64,000 bases of DNA, taken from positions 186,001 through 250,000 of the forward strand of contig NZ_JAOEFX010000005.1 of the NCBI RefSeq assembly GCF_025421775.1, read 5' to 3'. Both the position numbers and the translations under genes were made by a program. The first letter of the stretch is position 1. Each line of letters starts with the position of its first letter. The notes under the pieces are model-generated. The model worked only from the letters and a program-made list of their open reading frames with translations. It did not search any database and had not been told where the DNA came from. Positions 7,249 to 15,436 of this stretch are shown here, in pieces. Origin of the DNA: Paenarthrobacter aurescens (GTDB taxonomy: Bacteria > Actinomycetota > Actinomycetes > Actinomycetales > Micrococcaceae).

Positions 7249-10200
7249 CTAGGCCGGGGCGAGTGCCTGGTTCAGCACGGTACGGATGCGTTTCTCCGAG
7301 ACTGAATAGGCCGTGCCGAGCTCAACCGCGAAGAGGCTCACCCGCAGCTCTTCGATCATCCAGCGCACCCGGGTTAACTCCGTGCCTGCGCGGCGTCCGG
7401 GAAGGAGCGCGGACACGGCGTCGTCGTAATCGTCCTCCAACCCCTGCACGATGGCCATGTTCAGGCTGTCCCGTTGAACGTTGCCCGGCAGCTTCTCCAG
7501 CCGCTTCTCGATGGCTTGCAGGTACCGCGGCAACTGGCTGAGCTGCGCGTAGCCCGTCTGTGCCACAAAGCCGGGGTGGACCAGTTGCTCCAGTTGGCTC
7601 TTCATGTCATTAAGGGCACTGATCAGTGGCAGGCTGGCGTTGGACTTCAGCTGCTTCTGGATGCGCCGGGTACTCGCCAAAACGCGCTCGACGACGGCAG
7701 TCACCGTGAAGACGGTATCTATCAGTTCTGCGCGGACCACTTCATACAGGGCATCGAAAGACGCCCTGTCCCATGGCAGGTCCTGTGGCGTCAACTTGTC
7801 GATGGCAGCAAGGGCGCAATCAGCGATGAGTGCACTGACTGATCCGTGCGGGTTCTGGCTGAATGTCAGTTTTTCCATGTTGCTCAGGTGCTCCAGCACA
7901 TAACGGTCCGGAGGCGGAATCCGCAGCGCCAGGAGCCGGATGACGCCACCGCGCATGGCGGCTTCCTGTTCAGCCCTTGTCTGGAATACCCGAAGGGCGA
8001 CTGACTTGCCTTCATCGACGACAGCAGGGAATCCGGTGACGTCGTGGCCCTTCACCGTGCGTGTCACCTGACGCTCTACGGTGCCGAAGTCCCATTCGGT
8101 GATCCCGCTGCGTTCCGCCACCGCTCCGTTGCCGGCTGAAGCGCCGGTGATGGCCGCCGTCGACGGTTGGCTGTTGGCGCTGCCGGTCGCCTTTCCGCCC
8201 TTGGCGGGTGATGTTGTGGCGGGGGTGGCACCGAGCGATTCGGCGATGGCGCGGCGCGTGGCCGGAGCCAGCTTTTCCTGGAGCTCGGCGAGGTCCTTGC
8301 CCTCATCCAGCACTTTGCCTTTGCTGTCCACCACCTTGAAACTCACGCGCAGGTGTGGCGGTACTGCATCCCAGTTCCAGGATCCCGGGGGAATGACCTG
8401 TCCGCGGAGTCGGCGAAGCACCAGCTCCAAGGACGGTTCGAGTTCGTCGACGGCGGGGTCGAAGTCTGCCTCGAGCGCCGCGGTTGCCTGGCGTGCGACA
8501 TCGGGGGCCGGTACGAAGTTCTTCCGCACCTGCTTGGGCAACGATTTGATGAGCGCCGTGACCAACTCCACCCGCTGGCCGGGGATCTGCCAGCGGAACG
8601 GAGCATCATCCAACTGATTGAGGAACAGCACGGGAACCTCGGCCGTGACGCCGTCCGATGGATTGGGCACAGATCCTGGTGCCACAGGATGGAATTCATA
8701 GCTCAGGGGGAGTTCAAAGCCCTTGTGCAGCCAGGTCTTCGGGTAGGCGGAGTCGTCCAGTGCGTCGGCGTCTTCGCTCATCAAGAGGGATTGGTCGAAG
8801 TCCAGGAGGGCGGGATCGGCCTGGCGGGCGTCCTTCCACCACTTATCAAAGTGCCTCTCGGAGACAACATCCTTGCCCACGCGCGCGTCATAGAACTCGA
8901 AGAGGGTCTGGTCGTCCACCAGGATGTCGCGCCGCCGCATGCGCGTCTCGAGTTCTTCGATCTCCTGGAGCAGGGCACGGTTGCGGTGGAAGAACTTGTG
9001 ATGGGTCTTCCATTCGCCCTCCACCAGTGCGTGGCGGATGAACAGTTCGCGGGAGAGTTCGGGATCAACGCGTCCGTAGTTCACCCGGCGGTTGGGAATG
9101 ATCGGCACGCCATACAGCGTGACTTTCTCATGGGCCATCACGGCACCCTGGCGTGATGACCAATGCGGTTCGCTGTAGGACCGCTTCACCAGGTCCGGGG
9201 CCACTTGCTCGGCCCACAGGGGATCGAACCTGGCAGCAACACGGGCCCACAGGCGGCTGGTTTCCACCAGCTCGGCTGCCATGACAAACGCCGGGGACTT
9301 CTTGAAGAGTGCCGACCCGGGGAAAATCGCGAAACGGCTGCCACGCGCACCGGCATATTCGCGTTTGCGCTCATCCAGGAGGCCGATGTGGCTCAGCAAC
9401 CCCGAGAGCAGGCTGATGTGGATGCCCTCATAGTTGCCCACGGGATCGGCTTCGCGTTTGTTATCCAGCGTGATGCCCAGCGGCTTGGCCAACTGCCGGA
9501 GCTGGGTGAAGAGATCCTGCCACTCACGGACGCGAAGGTAATTGATGAACTCGTTGCGACACAGTTTGCGGAACTGTGTGGAGGACAACTCGCGCTGCTT
9601 TTCCTGGATGTAGTTCCACAGGTTGAGGAATCCGGTGAAGTCCGAGATCTCGTCGCGGAACCGGGCATGCTTTTCAGCGGCCAGCTGCTGCTTGTCCGTT
9701 GGCCTTTCACGGGGGTCCTGGATGGTGAGGGCGGCTGCGAGGATCATGACTTCTCGGACGCAGCCACGCTTACCCGCCTCCACGATCATCCGGCCCAGCC
9801 GCGGATCAACCGGAAGCTGCGCAAGCTTCTGTCCGACGGCGGTCAGCCCGCCGCCGCTGCGACCGTTGCCGCCCGCGTCACCGGCCTTGGGCGAACCCAA
9901 TTTGGGCGAACTCAAGGCTCCGAGCTCGCGCAGGAGAGTCACGCCGTCGTTGATGGCCCTCGAATCCGGTGGCTCCACGAAGGGGAAGTTCTCTACGTCC
10001 TTGGGTCCGCGGGCGACGCCCATGGCGGTCATCTGGAGGATGACCGCAGCGAGGTTGGTCCGGAGTATTTCCGGGTCCGTGAACTGAGGACGCGACTCGA
10101 AGTCCTCTTCGGAGTAAAGACGGATGGCGATGCCCTCGGAGACGCGCCCACAGCGGCCCGAGCGCTGGTTGGCCGACGCCTGGGAGACGCGCTCAATAGG

Positions 10201-11208
10201 CAGCCGCTGGACCTTGGTGCGGTGTGAGTAGCGCGAAATGCGGGCGGTGCCGGTGTCGATCACGTACTTGATGCCAGGCACGGTCAAGGAGGTCTCGGCA
10301 ACGTTGGTGGCCAGGATGATGCGTCGTTTTCCACCGGGGTTGAAGACCCTGTGCTGCTCCTGGAGGCTCAGCCGCGCAAACAGCGGCAGTACTTCGGTCC
10401 CGGCGAGGCGGCGGTTGCTTTGGATGCGCCCGTTGATTGCCTCGGCGGCGTCGCGGATTTCGCGCTCGCCGGAGAAGAAGATGAGGATATCGCCGGGAGC
10501 TTCCTTGGCGAGCTCATCCACGGCGTCGCACACCGCGTCCAGGGGATCGCGGTCCTCTTCCAGTTCGTCGTCCGAAGTGTCCTCATCGCCGCCCGCTGGC
10601 TGGGACAGCGGCCTGTATCGGATCTCAACCGGATAAGTGCGGCCGGACACTTCGATGACGGGCGCGGGGTCCTCCTCGCTCCCGAAGTGCTTCGCGAAGC
10701 GTTGGGGATCGATGGTAGCCGAAGTAATGATGATCTTGAGGTCCGGGCGCTGGGGGAGGATGCGCTTGAGGTAGCCCAGGATGAAGTCGATGTTGAGGCT
10801 GCGTTCATGAGCCTCATCGATGATGATCGTGCTGTATTTCCTCAGCAGTTTGTCGCGTTGGATCTCGGCAAGGAGGATGCCGTCGGTCATGAGCTTGATC
10901 TTGGTCGACGCGCTCACCTCGCCGGTGAAGCGGACCTGGAAACCCACCTCCTGGCCGATCTCTACGTCGAGTTCAGAGGCAATGCGTTCGGCAACAGTCC
11001 GGGCCGCGAGGCGGCGCGGCTGGGTGTGCCCGATCAGGCCCTTGTCTCCAAGGCCAAGTTCGAGGCACATCTTGGGGATCTGCGTGGTCTTACCTGAACC
11101 GGTCTCGCCGGCAATGATGGTCACCTGGTTTGCGGCGATGGCCGCCATCAGATCCTCGCGGCGCTCGGATACGGGCAGCTCTGCGGGGTAGGAAATATGA
11201 AGTGTCAT
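7249..11208 (-). CDS. hrpA: ATP-dependent RNA helicase HrpA
   Basis: A 1319-residue DEAH-box helicase with the full-length HrpA layout. RecA-like domain 1 has Walker A GETGSGKTT (34-42) and DEAH (131-134). The SAT motif and domain 2 (SQASANQRSGRCGR) follow, then the helicase-associated and OB segments and the long C-terminal DUF3418 region typical of bacterial HrpA. E. coli HrpA is similar in size and rescues stalled ribosomes by working on mRNA. A Gly/Ser insertion (GKATGSANSQPSTAAI...) lies around residue 1030. ATG 11208 is preceded by a minus-strand TAGACT (11219-11224), giving a 5' UTR of only a few bases. That hexamer includes the stop codon of the upstream WYL gene. Confidence 0.93.
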   Translation of the reverse strand: MTLHISYPAELPVSERREDLMAAIAANQVTIIAGETGSGKTTQIPKMCLELGLGDKGLIGHTQPRRLAARTVAERIASELDVEIGQEVGFQVRFTGEVSASTKIKLMTDGILLAEIQRDKLLRKYSTIIIDEAHERSLNIDFILGYLKRILPQRPDLKIIITSATIDPQRFAKHFGSEEDPAPVIEVSGRTYPVEIRYRPLSQPAGGDEDTSDDELEEDRDPLDAVCDAVDELAKEAPGDILIFFSGEREIRDAAEAINGRIQSNRRLAGTEVLPLFARLSLQEQHRVFNPGGKRRIILATNVAETSLTVPGIKYVIDTGTARISRYSHRTKVQRLPIERVSQASANQRSGRCGRVSEGIAIRLYSEEDFESRPQFTDPEILRTNLAAVILQMTAMGVARGPKDVENFPFVEPPDSRAINDGVTLLRELGALSSPKLGSPKAGDAGGNGRSGGGLTAVGQKLAQLPVDPRLGRMIVEAGKRGCVREVMILAAALTIQDPRERPTDKQQLAAEKHARFRDEISDFTGFLNLWNYIQEKQRELSSTQFRKLCRNEFINYLRVREWQDLFTQLRQLAKPLGITLDNKREADPVGNYEGIHISLLSGLLSHIGLLDERKREYAGARGSRFAIFPGSALFKKSPAFVMAAELVETSRLWARVAARFDPLWAEQVAPDLVKRSYSEPHWSSRQGAVMAHEKVTLYGVPIIPNRRVNYGRVDPELSRELFIRHALVEGEWKTHHKFFHRNRALLQEIEELETRMRRRDILVDDQTLFEFYDARVGKDVVSERHFDKWWKDARQADPALLDFDQSLLMSEDADALDDSAYPKTWLHKGFELPLSYEFHPVAPGSVPNPSDGVTAEVPVLFLNQLDDAPFRWQIPGQRVELVTALIKSLPKQVRKNFVPAPDVARQATAALEADFDPAVDELEPSLELVLRRLRGQVIPPGSWNWDAVPPHLRVSFKVVDSKGKVLDEGKDLAELQEKLAPATRRAIAESLGATPATTSPAKGGKATGSANSQPSTAAITGASAGNGAVAERSGITEWDFGTVERQVTRTVKGHDVTGFPAVVDEGKSVALRVFQTRAEQEAAMRGGVIRLLALRIPPPDRYVLEHLSNMEKLTFSQNPHGSVSALIADCALAAIDKLTPQDLPWDRASFDALYEVVRAELIDTVFTVTAVVERVLASTRRIQKQLKSNASLPLISALNDMKSQLEQLVHPGFVAQTGYAQLSQLPRYLQAIEKRLEKLPGNVQRDSLNMAIVQGLEDDYDDAVSALLPGRRAGTELTRVRWMIEELRVSLFAVELGTAYSVSEKRIRTVLNQALAPA

Positions 11209-11218
11209 GGCTGCTGCC

Positions 11219-11224
11219 AGTCTA
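11219..11224 (-). promoter_or_regulatory. Candidate -10 box of hrpA overlapping the upstream stop codon
   Basis: TAGACT on the minus strand lies ten bases before the hrpA ATG. Its TAG is the stop codon of the WYL regulator gene. A transcript starting 6-7 bases downstream would have a 3-4 base leader. Confidence 0.35.
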
Positions 11225-12214
11225 CTGTGGCCGGGGTTCCACTTCCGCTGTGTCCGTCACAGTCCCGGCTGCAGCACTTAGCCGGTGCGAGAGTTCGATG
11301 GCGTAGGACTTGAATTCTTCGGGCTCGAGGATCTCGAAGTCCATGTCCAGCGCGGCCAGATACGCAGCCGGTGCGGCCAGGTTGTCCCATCCGGAGCGCA
11401 GGATGGTGGCTTTCGGGCCGTCGGCCGACAGTGTCGCGTACTGGGAATTGACGACGGCGGCTACCTCGGCGAGAGGCTCGCGGAGCCGCACCACGACGTC
11501 GAACCTGTACGGCGAGCGGGTGATGGACTCTTGTACGTACGCTGCCAGGTCCTCCGCGGGCAGGGGCCGTGGAGTGTATTTCTTGCGTTCCGAGGGCAGC
11601 GATTCAAACCGGTCTGCACGGAACGTGCGCCAGTCCTCCCGCTCCACATCCCACGCAACCAGATACCAGCGGCGGCCAGTGTCCACCAACCTGTAGGGCT
11701 CCACCAACCGCCGCGCGGACTCACCGTCCGACTTGACGTACTCAAAGGAAATCTGCCGTCGATCCGATATCGCGGCTGAGACGACGGTCAATTGTTGGGG
11801 ATCAACGGTGGCCGCATTGCTCGGCAGGGTAGTGACAGCGGCCTTCAGCATGGCGAACTTCGGGCGCAACCGGGACGGCAGGACCTGTTCCAGCTTTGCA
11901 AGGGCGCGGACAGACGCTTCTCCGATGCCGGCCACGGGGCCCGCCGCTACGGAGTTCAGGCCCAGGGCGACGGCCAAAGCTTCGTTGTCGTCCAGGAGCA
12001 GCGGTGGTAGCTGGGCACCTGCGCCCAGCTGGTAGCCGCCGGCAATGCCGGGGGAAGCATGAATGGGGTATCCCAGGTTGCGCAGCTTGTCGATGTCGCG
12101 CCGCACCGTCCGTTCGGTCACGCCCATGCGGCCCGCGAGGGCCGGGCCAGTCCATTCCCGGCGTACCTGCAACAGCGACAACAGTTGGAGGAGGCGGGCA
12201 GAGGTTTGGATCAT
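11222..12214 (-). CDS. WYL-domain transcriptional regulator (DeoR-type winged helix)
   Basis: A 330-residue regulator. The N-terminal winged helix (about 1-60) carries LAGRMGVTERTVRRDIDKLRNLGYPI. The WYL domain (about 135-215) includes RRWYLVAWDVEREDWRTFRADR, and a C-terminal WCX segment follows. WYL domains bind ligands, often nucleic acids or nucleotides, and this YafY-like architecture is common in actinobacteria; the target genes are not known. ATG 12214 is chosen over longer frames because the HTH begins at once and because TAGATT ends seven bases upstream, matching a leaderless start. It is upstream of hrpA on the same strand with a 13-base gap, so read-through into hrpA is possible. 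Confidence 0.87.
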   Translation of the reverse strand: MIQTSARLLQLLSLLQVRREWTGPALAGRMGVTERTVRRDIDKLRNLGYPIHASPGIAGGYQLGAGAQLPPLLLDDNEALAVALGLNSVAAGPVAGIGEASVRALAKLEQVLPSRLRPKFAMLKAAVTTLPSNAATVDPQQLTVVSAAISDRRQISFEYVKSDGESARRLVEPYRLVDTGRRWYLVAWDVEREDWRTFRADRFESLPSERKKYTPRPLPAEDLAAYVQESITRSPYRFDVVVRLREPLAEVAAVVNSQYATLSADGPKATILRSGWDNLAAPAAYLAALDMDFEILEPEEFKSYAIELSHRLSAAAGTVTDTAEVEPRPQ

Positions 12215-12227
12215 GCAAGTGAATCTA
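12215..12227 (-). promoter_or_regulatory. Leaderless-type promoter of the WYL regulator gene
   Basis: Minus-strand TAGATT at 12222-12227 is followed by seven bases and ATG 12214, with no ribosome binding site between. Confidence 0.5.
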
Positions 12228-12280
12228 GCCCATGGTGCAGTGGTGGGACGCCTGTGGGCTTGGAAGCCGGGAGACATAAG

Positions 12281-12331
12281 GACGCCCGTCGTTCGGCGAA
12301 TCCTGCAGAATACGGCGAACGAACGGGCGTC
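12281..12331. repeat. Imperfect inverted repeat between the small membrane protein gene and the WYL regulator
   Basis: Arms 12281-12295 and 12316-12331 (GACGCCCGTCGTTCG and its near-complement with one inserted A) can form a 15-bp stem with a 20-base loop. It lies after the stop of the minus-strand small membrane protein gene. It is probably that gene's terminator, although the U-run is poor. Confidence 0.45.
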
Positions 12332-12389
12332 GGTTGGATGTGGCTCTGGTTGACCGGACTGTTGTGGTTGTGCAGTGCCCTGGCATGCC

Positions 12390-12560
12390 CTAGTAGATGC
12401 GCGGGTTCCAGTAAGGGCTGCTGGGAGCGTCGAATGCGCTCCAGGGTTCCTTGGAGTTGATGGGCGGGTTGTGCCCGCGCCCATCCTTCAACAGGGCAGA
12501 GATGGTGGCTGCGACGGCGGTGATGAGGACGATGAAGAGGATGATTCCGAAGATTTCCAT
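12390..12560 (-). CDS. Small single-span membrane protein, unknown function
   Basis: A 56-residue protein. Residues 3-24 (IFGIILFIVLITAVAATISALL) form one membrane span, followed by a short polar tail that is Pro/Trp/Tyr-rich and ends in PYWNPRIY. The tail pattern (GRGHNPP..SKEPWSAFDAPS) looks like a real conserved sequence rather than random translation. No function is known to me. ATG 12560 is the natural start because the span follows immediately. GGAGG is too close to it and AGGAG about 12 bases away, so the ribosome binding site is not ideal. It is divergent from the GlxA-type regulator with an 81-base spacer that holds a strong palindrome, so it may be that regulator's target (inference). 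Confidence 0.6.
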   Translation of the reverse strand: MEIFGIILFIVLITAVAATISALLKDGRGHNPPINSKEPWSAFDAPSSPYWNPRIY

Positions 12561-12594
12561 GCCTCCAGCCTGCTCCTGTAGCGGACCAAGAAAC

Positions 12595-12633
12595 AGTGGC
12601 AGAAATGCCCCATTTAGACAATTTTCTGCCACA
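12595..12633. promoter_or_regulatory. Palindromic operator-like site between divergent genes
   Basis: GTGGCAGAAA (12596-12605) and TTTCTGCCAC (12623-12632) are perfect 10-base inverted arms separated by 17 bases. They lie 9 bases before the GlxA-type regulator start and 35 bases from the divergent small membrane protein start. Spacing and position suit a dimeric regulator, most simply the adjacent regulator acting on itself and its neighbour. Confidence 0.6.
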
Positions 12634-12641
12634 CTGGTCCT

Positions 12642-13610
12642 ATGTTGAAATCAGTGGCAGTGATCGTGGTTCCCGACTTCTCGATCTTTGAATTCGGCAC
12701 GGCTTTCGAAGTCTTCGGCATCGACAGATCGGATCGCAACGCCGGCGTCCCGGCCTTCGACTTCCGTGTGTGCGCGCCGGAGCCAGGCGACATTCGCATG
12801 AAGTCCGGCCTCTCGCTGCATGTGAACCTGGGCCTTGAAGCAGCGGCGGATGCAGACCTGGTGATCATGGCTCCCTTCGGCAGGGACCAGGACGTCCCCG
12901 AATCCGTCATGGACGCTTTGCGGGCAGCCCACGCGCGGGGCGCATGGGTGATGTCCATTTGCTCCGGCGCTTACGCGCTGGCCCGGGCGGGACTGCTGGA
13001 TGGGCGCCGTTGCACCACGCACTGGCACTATTCGCAAGACCTGGCCAGTCGCTATCCGGGGGTCATCGTGGACGAGAACGTCCTCTACGTGCAGGATGGC
13101 ACCATCATTACCAGCGCAGGCACAGCAGCCGGCATCGATGCTTGCCTGCACCTTGTCAGGGTCGAACTGGGCGCCAACGTCGCTGCCGCGATCGCCCGGG
13201 ACATGGTGGTCCCGCCGCACCGCGACGGTGGCCAGGCGCAGTTCATAGACCGGCCGATGCCCCGCTGTGGTTCAGCTCCCATGGAAGAGCTCCTGCGCTG
13301 GATGGTGGAACACCTGGACGAAGAACACAGCGTGAATGAATTGGCTGCACGGCTCCACATGTCTCCCAGGACTTTCGCTCGCCGCTTCAGGGCAGAAACC
13401 GGCACAACTCCGGCTGCCTGGCTGAATTCACAACGGGTACTGAGGGCGCAGGAACTCCTTGAGACCACGGAACTGAACATCGACGAAATCGCCAGGGAAG
13501 CAGGTTTTGGACATTCTGTGCTGCTCCGCCACCATTTCACCAAGGTGCTGGATACCAGCCCGCAGAGTTACCGGCGTGCGTTCCGGGGCCAGCTGGCCGA
13601 GGCCATCTGA
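12642..13610 (+). CDS. GlxA-type transcriptional regulator (DJ-1/PfpI domain plus AraC HTH)
   Basis: A 322-residue regulator. Residues 1-185 are a DJ-1/PfpI (class I glutamine amidotransferase-like) domain with the nucleophile-elbow-like MSICSGAYALA. Residues about 215-318 are a double AraC helix-turn-helix (SVNELAARLHMSPRTFARRFRAETG and NIDEIAREAGFGHSVLLRHHF). The family is often called FtrA/GlxA and regulates catabolism of small nitrogen compounds; the ligand here is unknown. Only seven bases separate ATG 12642 from CACACT (12630-12635), a weak leaderless-type -10 that overlaps the right arm of the operator-like palindrome. That geometry would allow self-repression. Confidence 0.88.
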   Translation: MLKSVAVIVVPDFSIFEFGTAFEVFGIDRSDRNAGVPAFDFRVCAPEPGDIRMKSGLSLHVNLGLEAAADADLVIMAPFGRDQDVPESVMDALRAAHARGAWVMSICSGAYALARAGLLDGRRCTTHWHYSQDLASRYPGVIVDENVLYVQDGTIITSAGTAAGIDACLHLVRVELGANVAAAIARDMVVPPHRDGGQAQFIDRPMPRCGSAPMEELLRWMVEHLDEEHSVNELAARLHMSPRTFARRFRAETGTTPAAWLNSQRVLRAQELLETTELNIDEIAREAGFGHSVLLRHHFTKVLDTSPQSYRRAFRGQLAEAI

Positions 13611-13673
13611 GGCCGCTCCGGACCCTGGATGCGCCTGAAGCGTGGACGCGGACTGCAGATGCCTCTGTGGGCT

Positions 13674-13976
13674 TCAGCGCCGGTTGCCGAGGCGCCCACG
13701 GGACTCCGACCCCTCAGCCTTGGCGCAGTCCACCAGTTCCTGCCATGGTCCCGTGACAGCGCGGTCGGGGAGAGTGGCACGACGCTGGCCTGCCCTGATT
13801 GAGTACATGAACCGGTCCGGTTCATTGGGCGTCCGGGCCTGGCTCTTGGCTTCGTCCCAAGGGCATGCCTCAACGATCGGAACCCAACGTTCCTTCTCAT
13901 CGGGGGATACAGCGTCCACGCTCCAGACGCGTGTCAGTGCGGCGATTCCTCCACTGCGTTGGACGGTGATCTTCAT
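13674..13976 (-). CDS. Emfourin-like inhibitor of the adjacent protealysin-type protease
   Basis: A 100-residue protein that starts MKITVQRSGGIAALTR and contains WVPIVEACPW, RFMYSIRAG and RATLPDRAVTGPWQELV. This pattern matches, from memory, the small proteins encoded directly after protealysin-type M4 proteases, of which emfourin (Serratia) is a proven slow tight-binding inhibitor. The gene starts 81 bases after the protease stop on the same strand. Together they would form a protease-inhibitor pair acting inside the cell, since neither has a signal peptide. A longer in-frame start exists upstream, but the family begins at this ATG. The 3' end converges on the GlxA-type regulator, 63 bases away. 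Confidence 0.75.
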   Translation of the reverse strand: MKITVQRSGGIAALTRVWSVDAVSPDEKERWVPIVEACPWDEAKSQARTPNEPDRFMYSIRAGQRRATLPDRAVTGPWQELVDCAKAEGSESRGRLGNRR

Positions 13977-14056
13977 GACCGGCTGCTTCTCGTTCGACGT
14001 TCCGTAGTCAGCCAAACAACGGGGACCGAACAAGGCTGCCCGGTCCCGCCCTTTGA

Positions 14057-15100
14057 CTAAACCTTGACCTTCACAGTCTCCCACGCCTTAAGGACGGCGT
14101 CATGCTCAGTTGAACCCGAGCCGAAGAGTTCCTCCGCGGTAGCAACGGTGGTTTTGGCAAACTTTCCGAAGGTGCATGTTGGCGGCAATGATCCACTGGT
14201 CAGTGTGCCGTACCAGATCTGGCCCGCGGCCTCCCACGCATTGCCGCCGAGTTCTGTGGCGACAACGTAAAACGCCTTGTTGGGGATGCCGGAGTTGATA
14301 TGCACGCCACCATTGTCAGCGCTGGTCCGCACATACGTGTCCATGGAGTCTGGCTGGGGATCCTTGCCCAAAACATCATCGTCGTAGGCGGTACCCGGTG
14401 CTTTCAAGGAGCGGAGGGCGGCACCCTGCACTTGGTCGGTGAAGAGTCCCTCGCCGATCAGCCAACTGGCCTGCCCGGCCGACTCCTGCTTCAGGTACTG
14501 CTCAACGAGGACGCCGAAGACATCTGACATGGACTCATTGAGTGCCCCGGCCTGGTTCCGGTAGGCAAGGTTGGCCGTGTACTGCGTGACGCCATGAGCC
14601 AGTTCATGGCCTATGACGCTGACGGATTTGGTGAAGCGCTGGAAGATCTGGCCGTCGCCATCGCCAAAGACCATCTGGGATCCATCCCAGAAAGCGTTGT
14701 CGTAGAGCTTTCCGTAATGGACAGTCGCATCAAGGGCGAGGCCTGCGTCGTCAATGGAGTCCCTGCCGAAAATCTCTCCGTACAGGCGGTGCGTACTCCC
14801 GAGGCCCTCGTAGGCTTCATCTGCAGCTACATCACCCACAGGGTCGGCGCCTTCTTTCCGGACGATCCGCCCGGGCAGGGTTTCCGCGGACTCGGCATCG
14901 AAAATGGTCCGCTTGGGTGGGCCGGGTTTGGCTTGACGCGCACTCGGCGGTGCAGCCGGAACAGGGGCCGTCCGGATGGCTTGGAGGTCCTTGATGTGCA
15001 GCAGCGATTCTTTGGCAGCCCTGGCAACGGCCCGAAGCCGTGGTTCATTCTGGGCGGCAATCCTGCGAAGCATGTACGGCGGGACGATCGAGCACATCAC
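14057..15100 (-). CDS. M4-family metallopeptidase, protealysin type
   Basis: A 347-residue thermolysin-fold protease. The zinc motif HELAH is at 165-169 and the third ligand is Glu189 in GALNESMSD. The later His of the catalytic site is in GGVHINSGIPNKAF. The short N-terminal propeptide contains PPYMLRRIA, the PPxML-type motif of protealysin-like enzymes, which have a brief prosegment rather than the long FTP/PepSY propeptide of thermolysin. No signal peptide is seen, which agrees with the intracellular or non-classically exported location known for protealysin. GTG 15100 lies six bases after AAAGGGG; the next codon, ATG 15097, is an alternative. An inhibitor gene follows. Confidence 0.9.
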   Translation of the reverse strand: MMCSIVPPYMLRRIAAQNEPRLRAVARAAKESLLHIKDLQAIRTAPVPAAPPSARQAKPGPPKRTIFDAESAETLPGRIVRKEGADPVGDVAADEAYEGLGSTHRLYGEIFGRDSIDDAGLALDATVHYGKLYDNAFWDGSQMVFGDGDGQIFQRFTKSVSVIGHELAHGVTQYTANLAYRNQAGALNESMSDVFGVLVEQYLKQESAGQASWLIGEGLFTDQVQGAALRSLKAPGTAYDDDVLGKDPQPDSMDTYVRTSADNGGVHINSGIPNKAFYVVATELGGNAWEAAGQIWYGTLTSGSLPPTCTFGKFAKTTVATAEELFGSGSTEHDAVLKAWETVKVKV

Positions 15101-15212
15101 GGCAAACCCCTTTGGCTATCGGTAAGACCAACTGGGTTTAAGCCTAAAAGCAGGGGCTGACAATATTGCGGTGCGAGCCCGGCAAGCCCCGAAGTGATAG
15201 CCAGTCACCGCC

Positions 15213-15249
15213 AAACAAAAATACCCCGCCAGCAGGCTGGCGGGGTATT
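15213..15249 (-). terminator. Rho-independent terminator after tRNA-Arg
   Basis: On the minus strand AATACCCCGCCAGC pairs perfectly with GCTGGCGGGGTATT around a 2-base centre, followed by TTTTTGTTT. It lies just downstream of the tRNA. Confidence 0.85.
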
Positions 15250-15254
15250 CGTTG

Positions 15255-15327
15255 TGCCCTCGATAGGATTCGAACCTACGGCCTTCTGCTCCGGAGGCAG
15301 ACGCTCTATCCCCTGAGCTACGAGGGC
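15255..15327 (-). tRNA. tRNA-Arg (anticodon CCG)
   Basis: On the minus strand a 7-bp acceptor stem GCCCTCG/CGAGGGC closes the molecule. A D-arm GCTCAGGGGATAGAGC, a 5-bp anticodon stem TCTGC/GCAGA with loop CTCCGGA (anticodon CCG), and a T-arm with GTTCGAATC are all present. The discriminator base is A and CCA is not encoded. It reads CGG codons, which are frequent in this GC-rich window. Confidence 0.95.
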
Positions 15328-15436
15328 ATTCAGGGATCCCTCCGTTGCCGGTGGGACGTCCTAGAGCTTAGCAGCCACTGCGCCGCAAATGAAAACCCGG
15401 GGCCGTGGCGGCAAGCCCGGCCCGGAAGCCCGCCAA

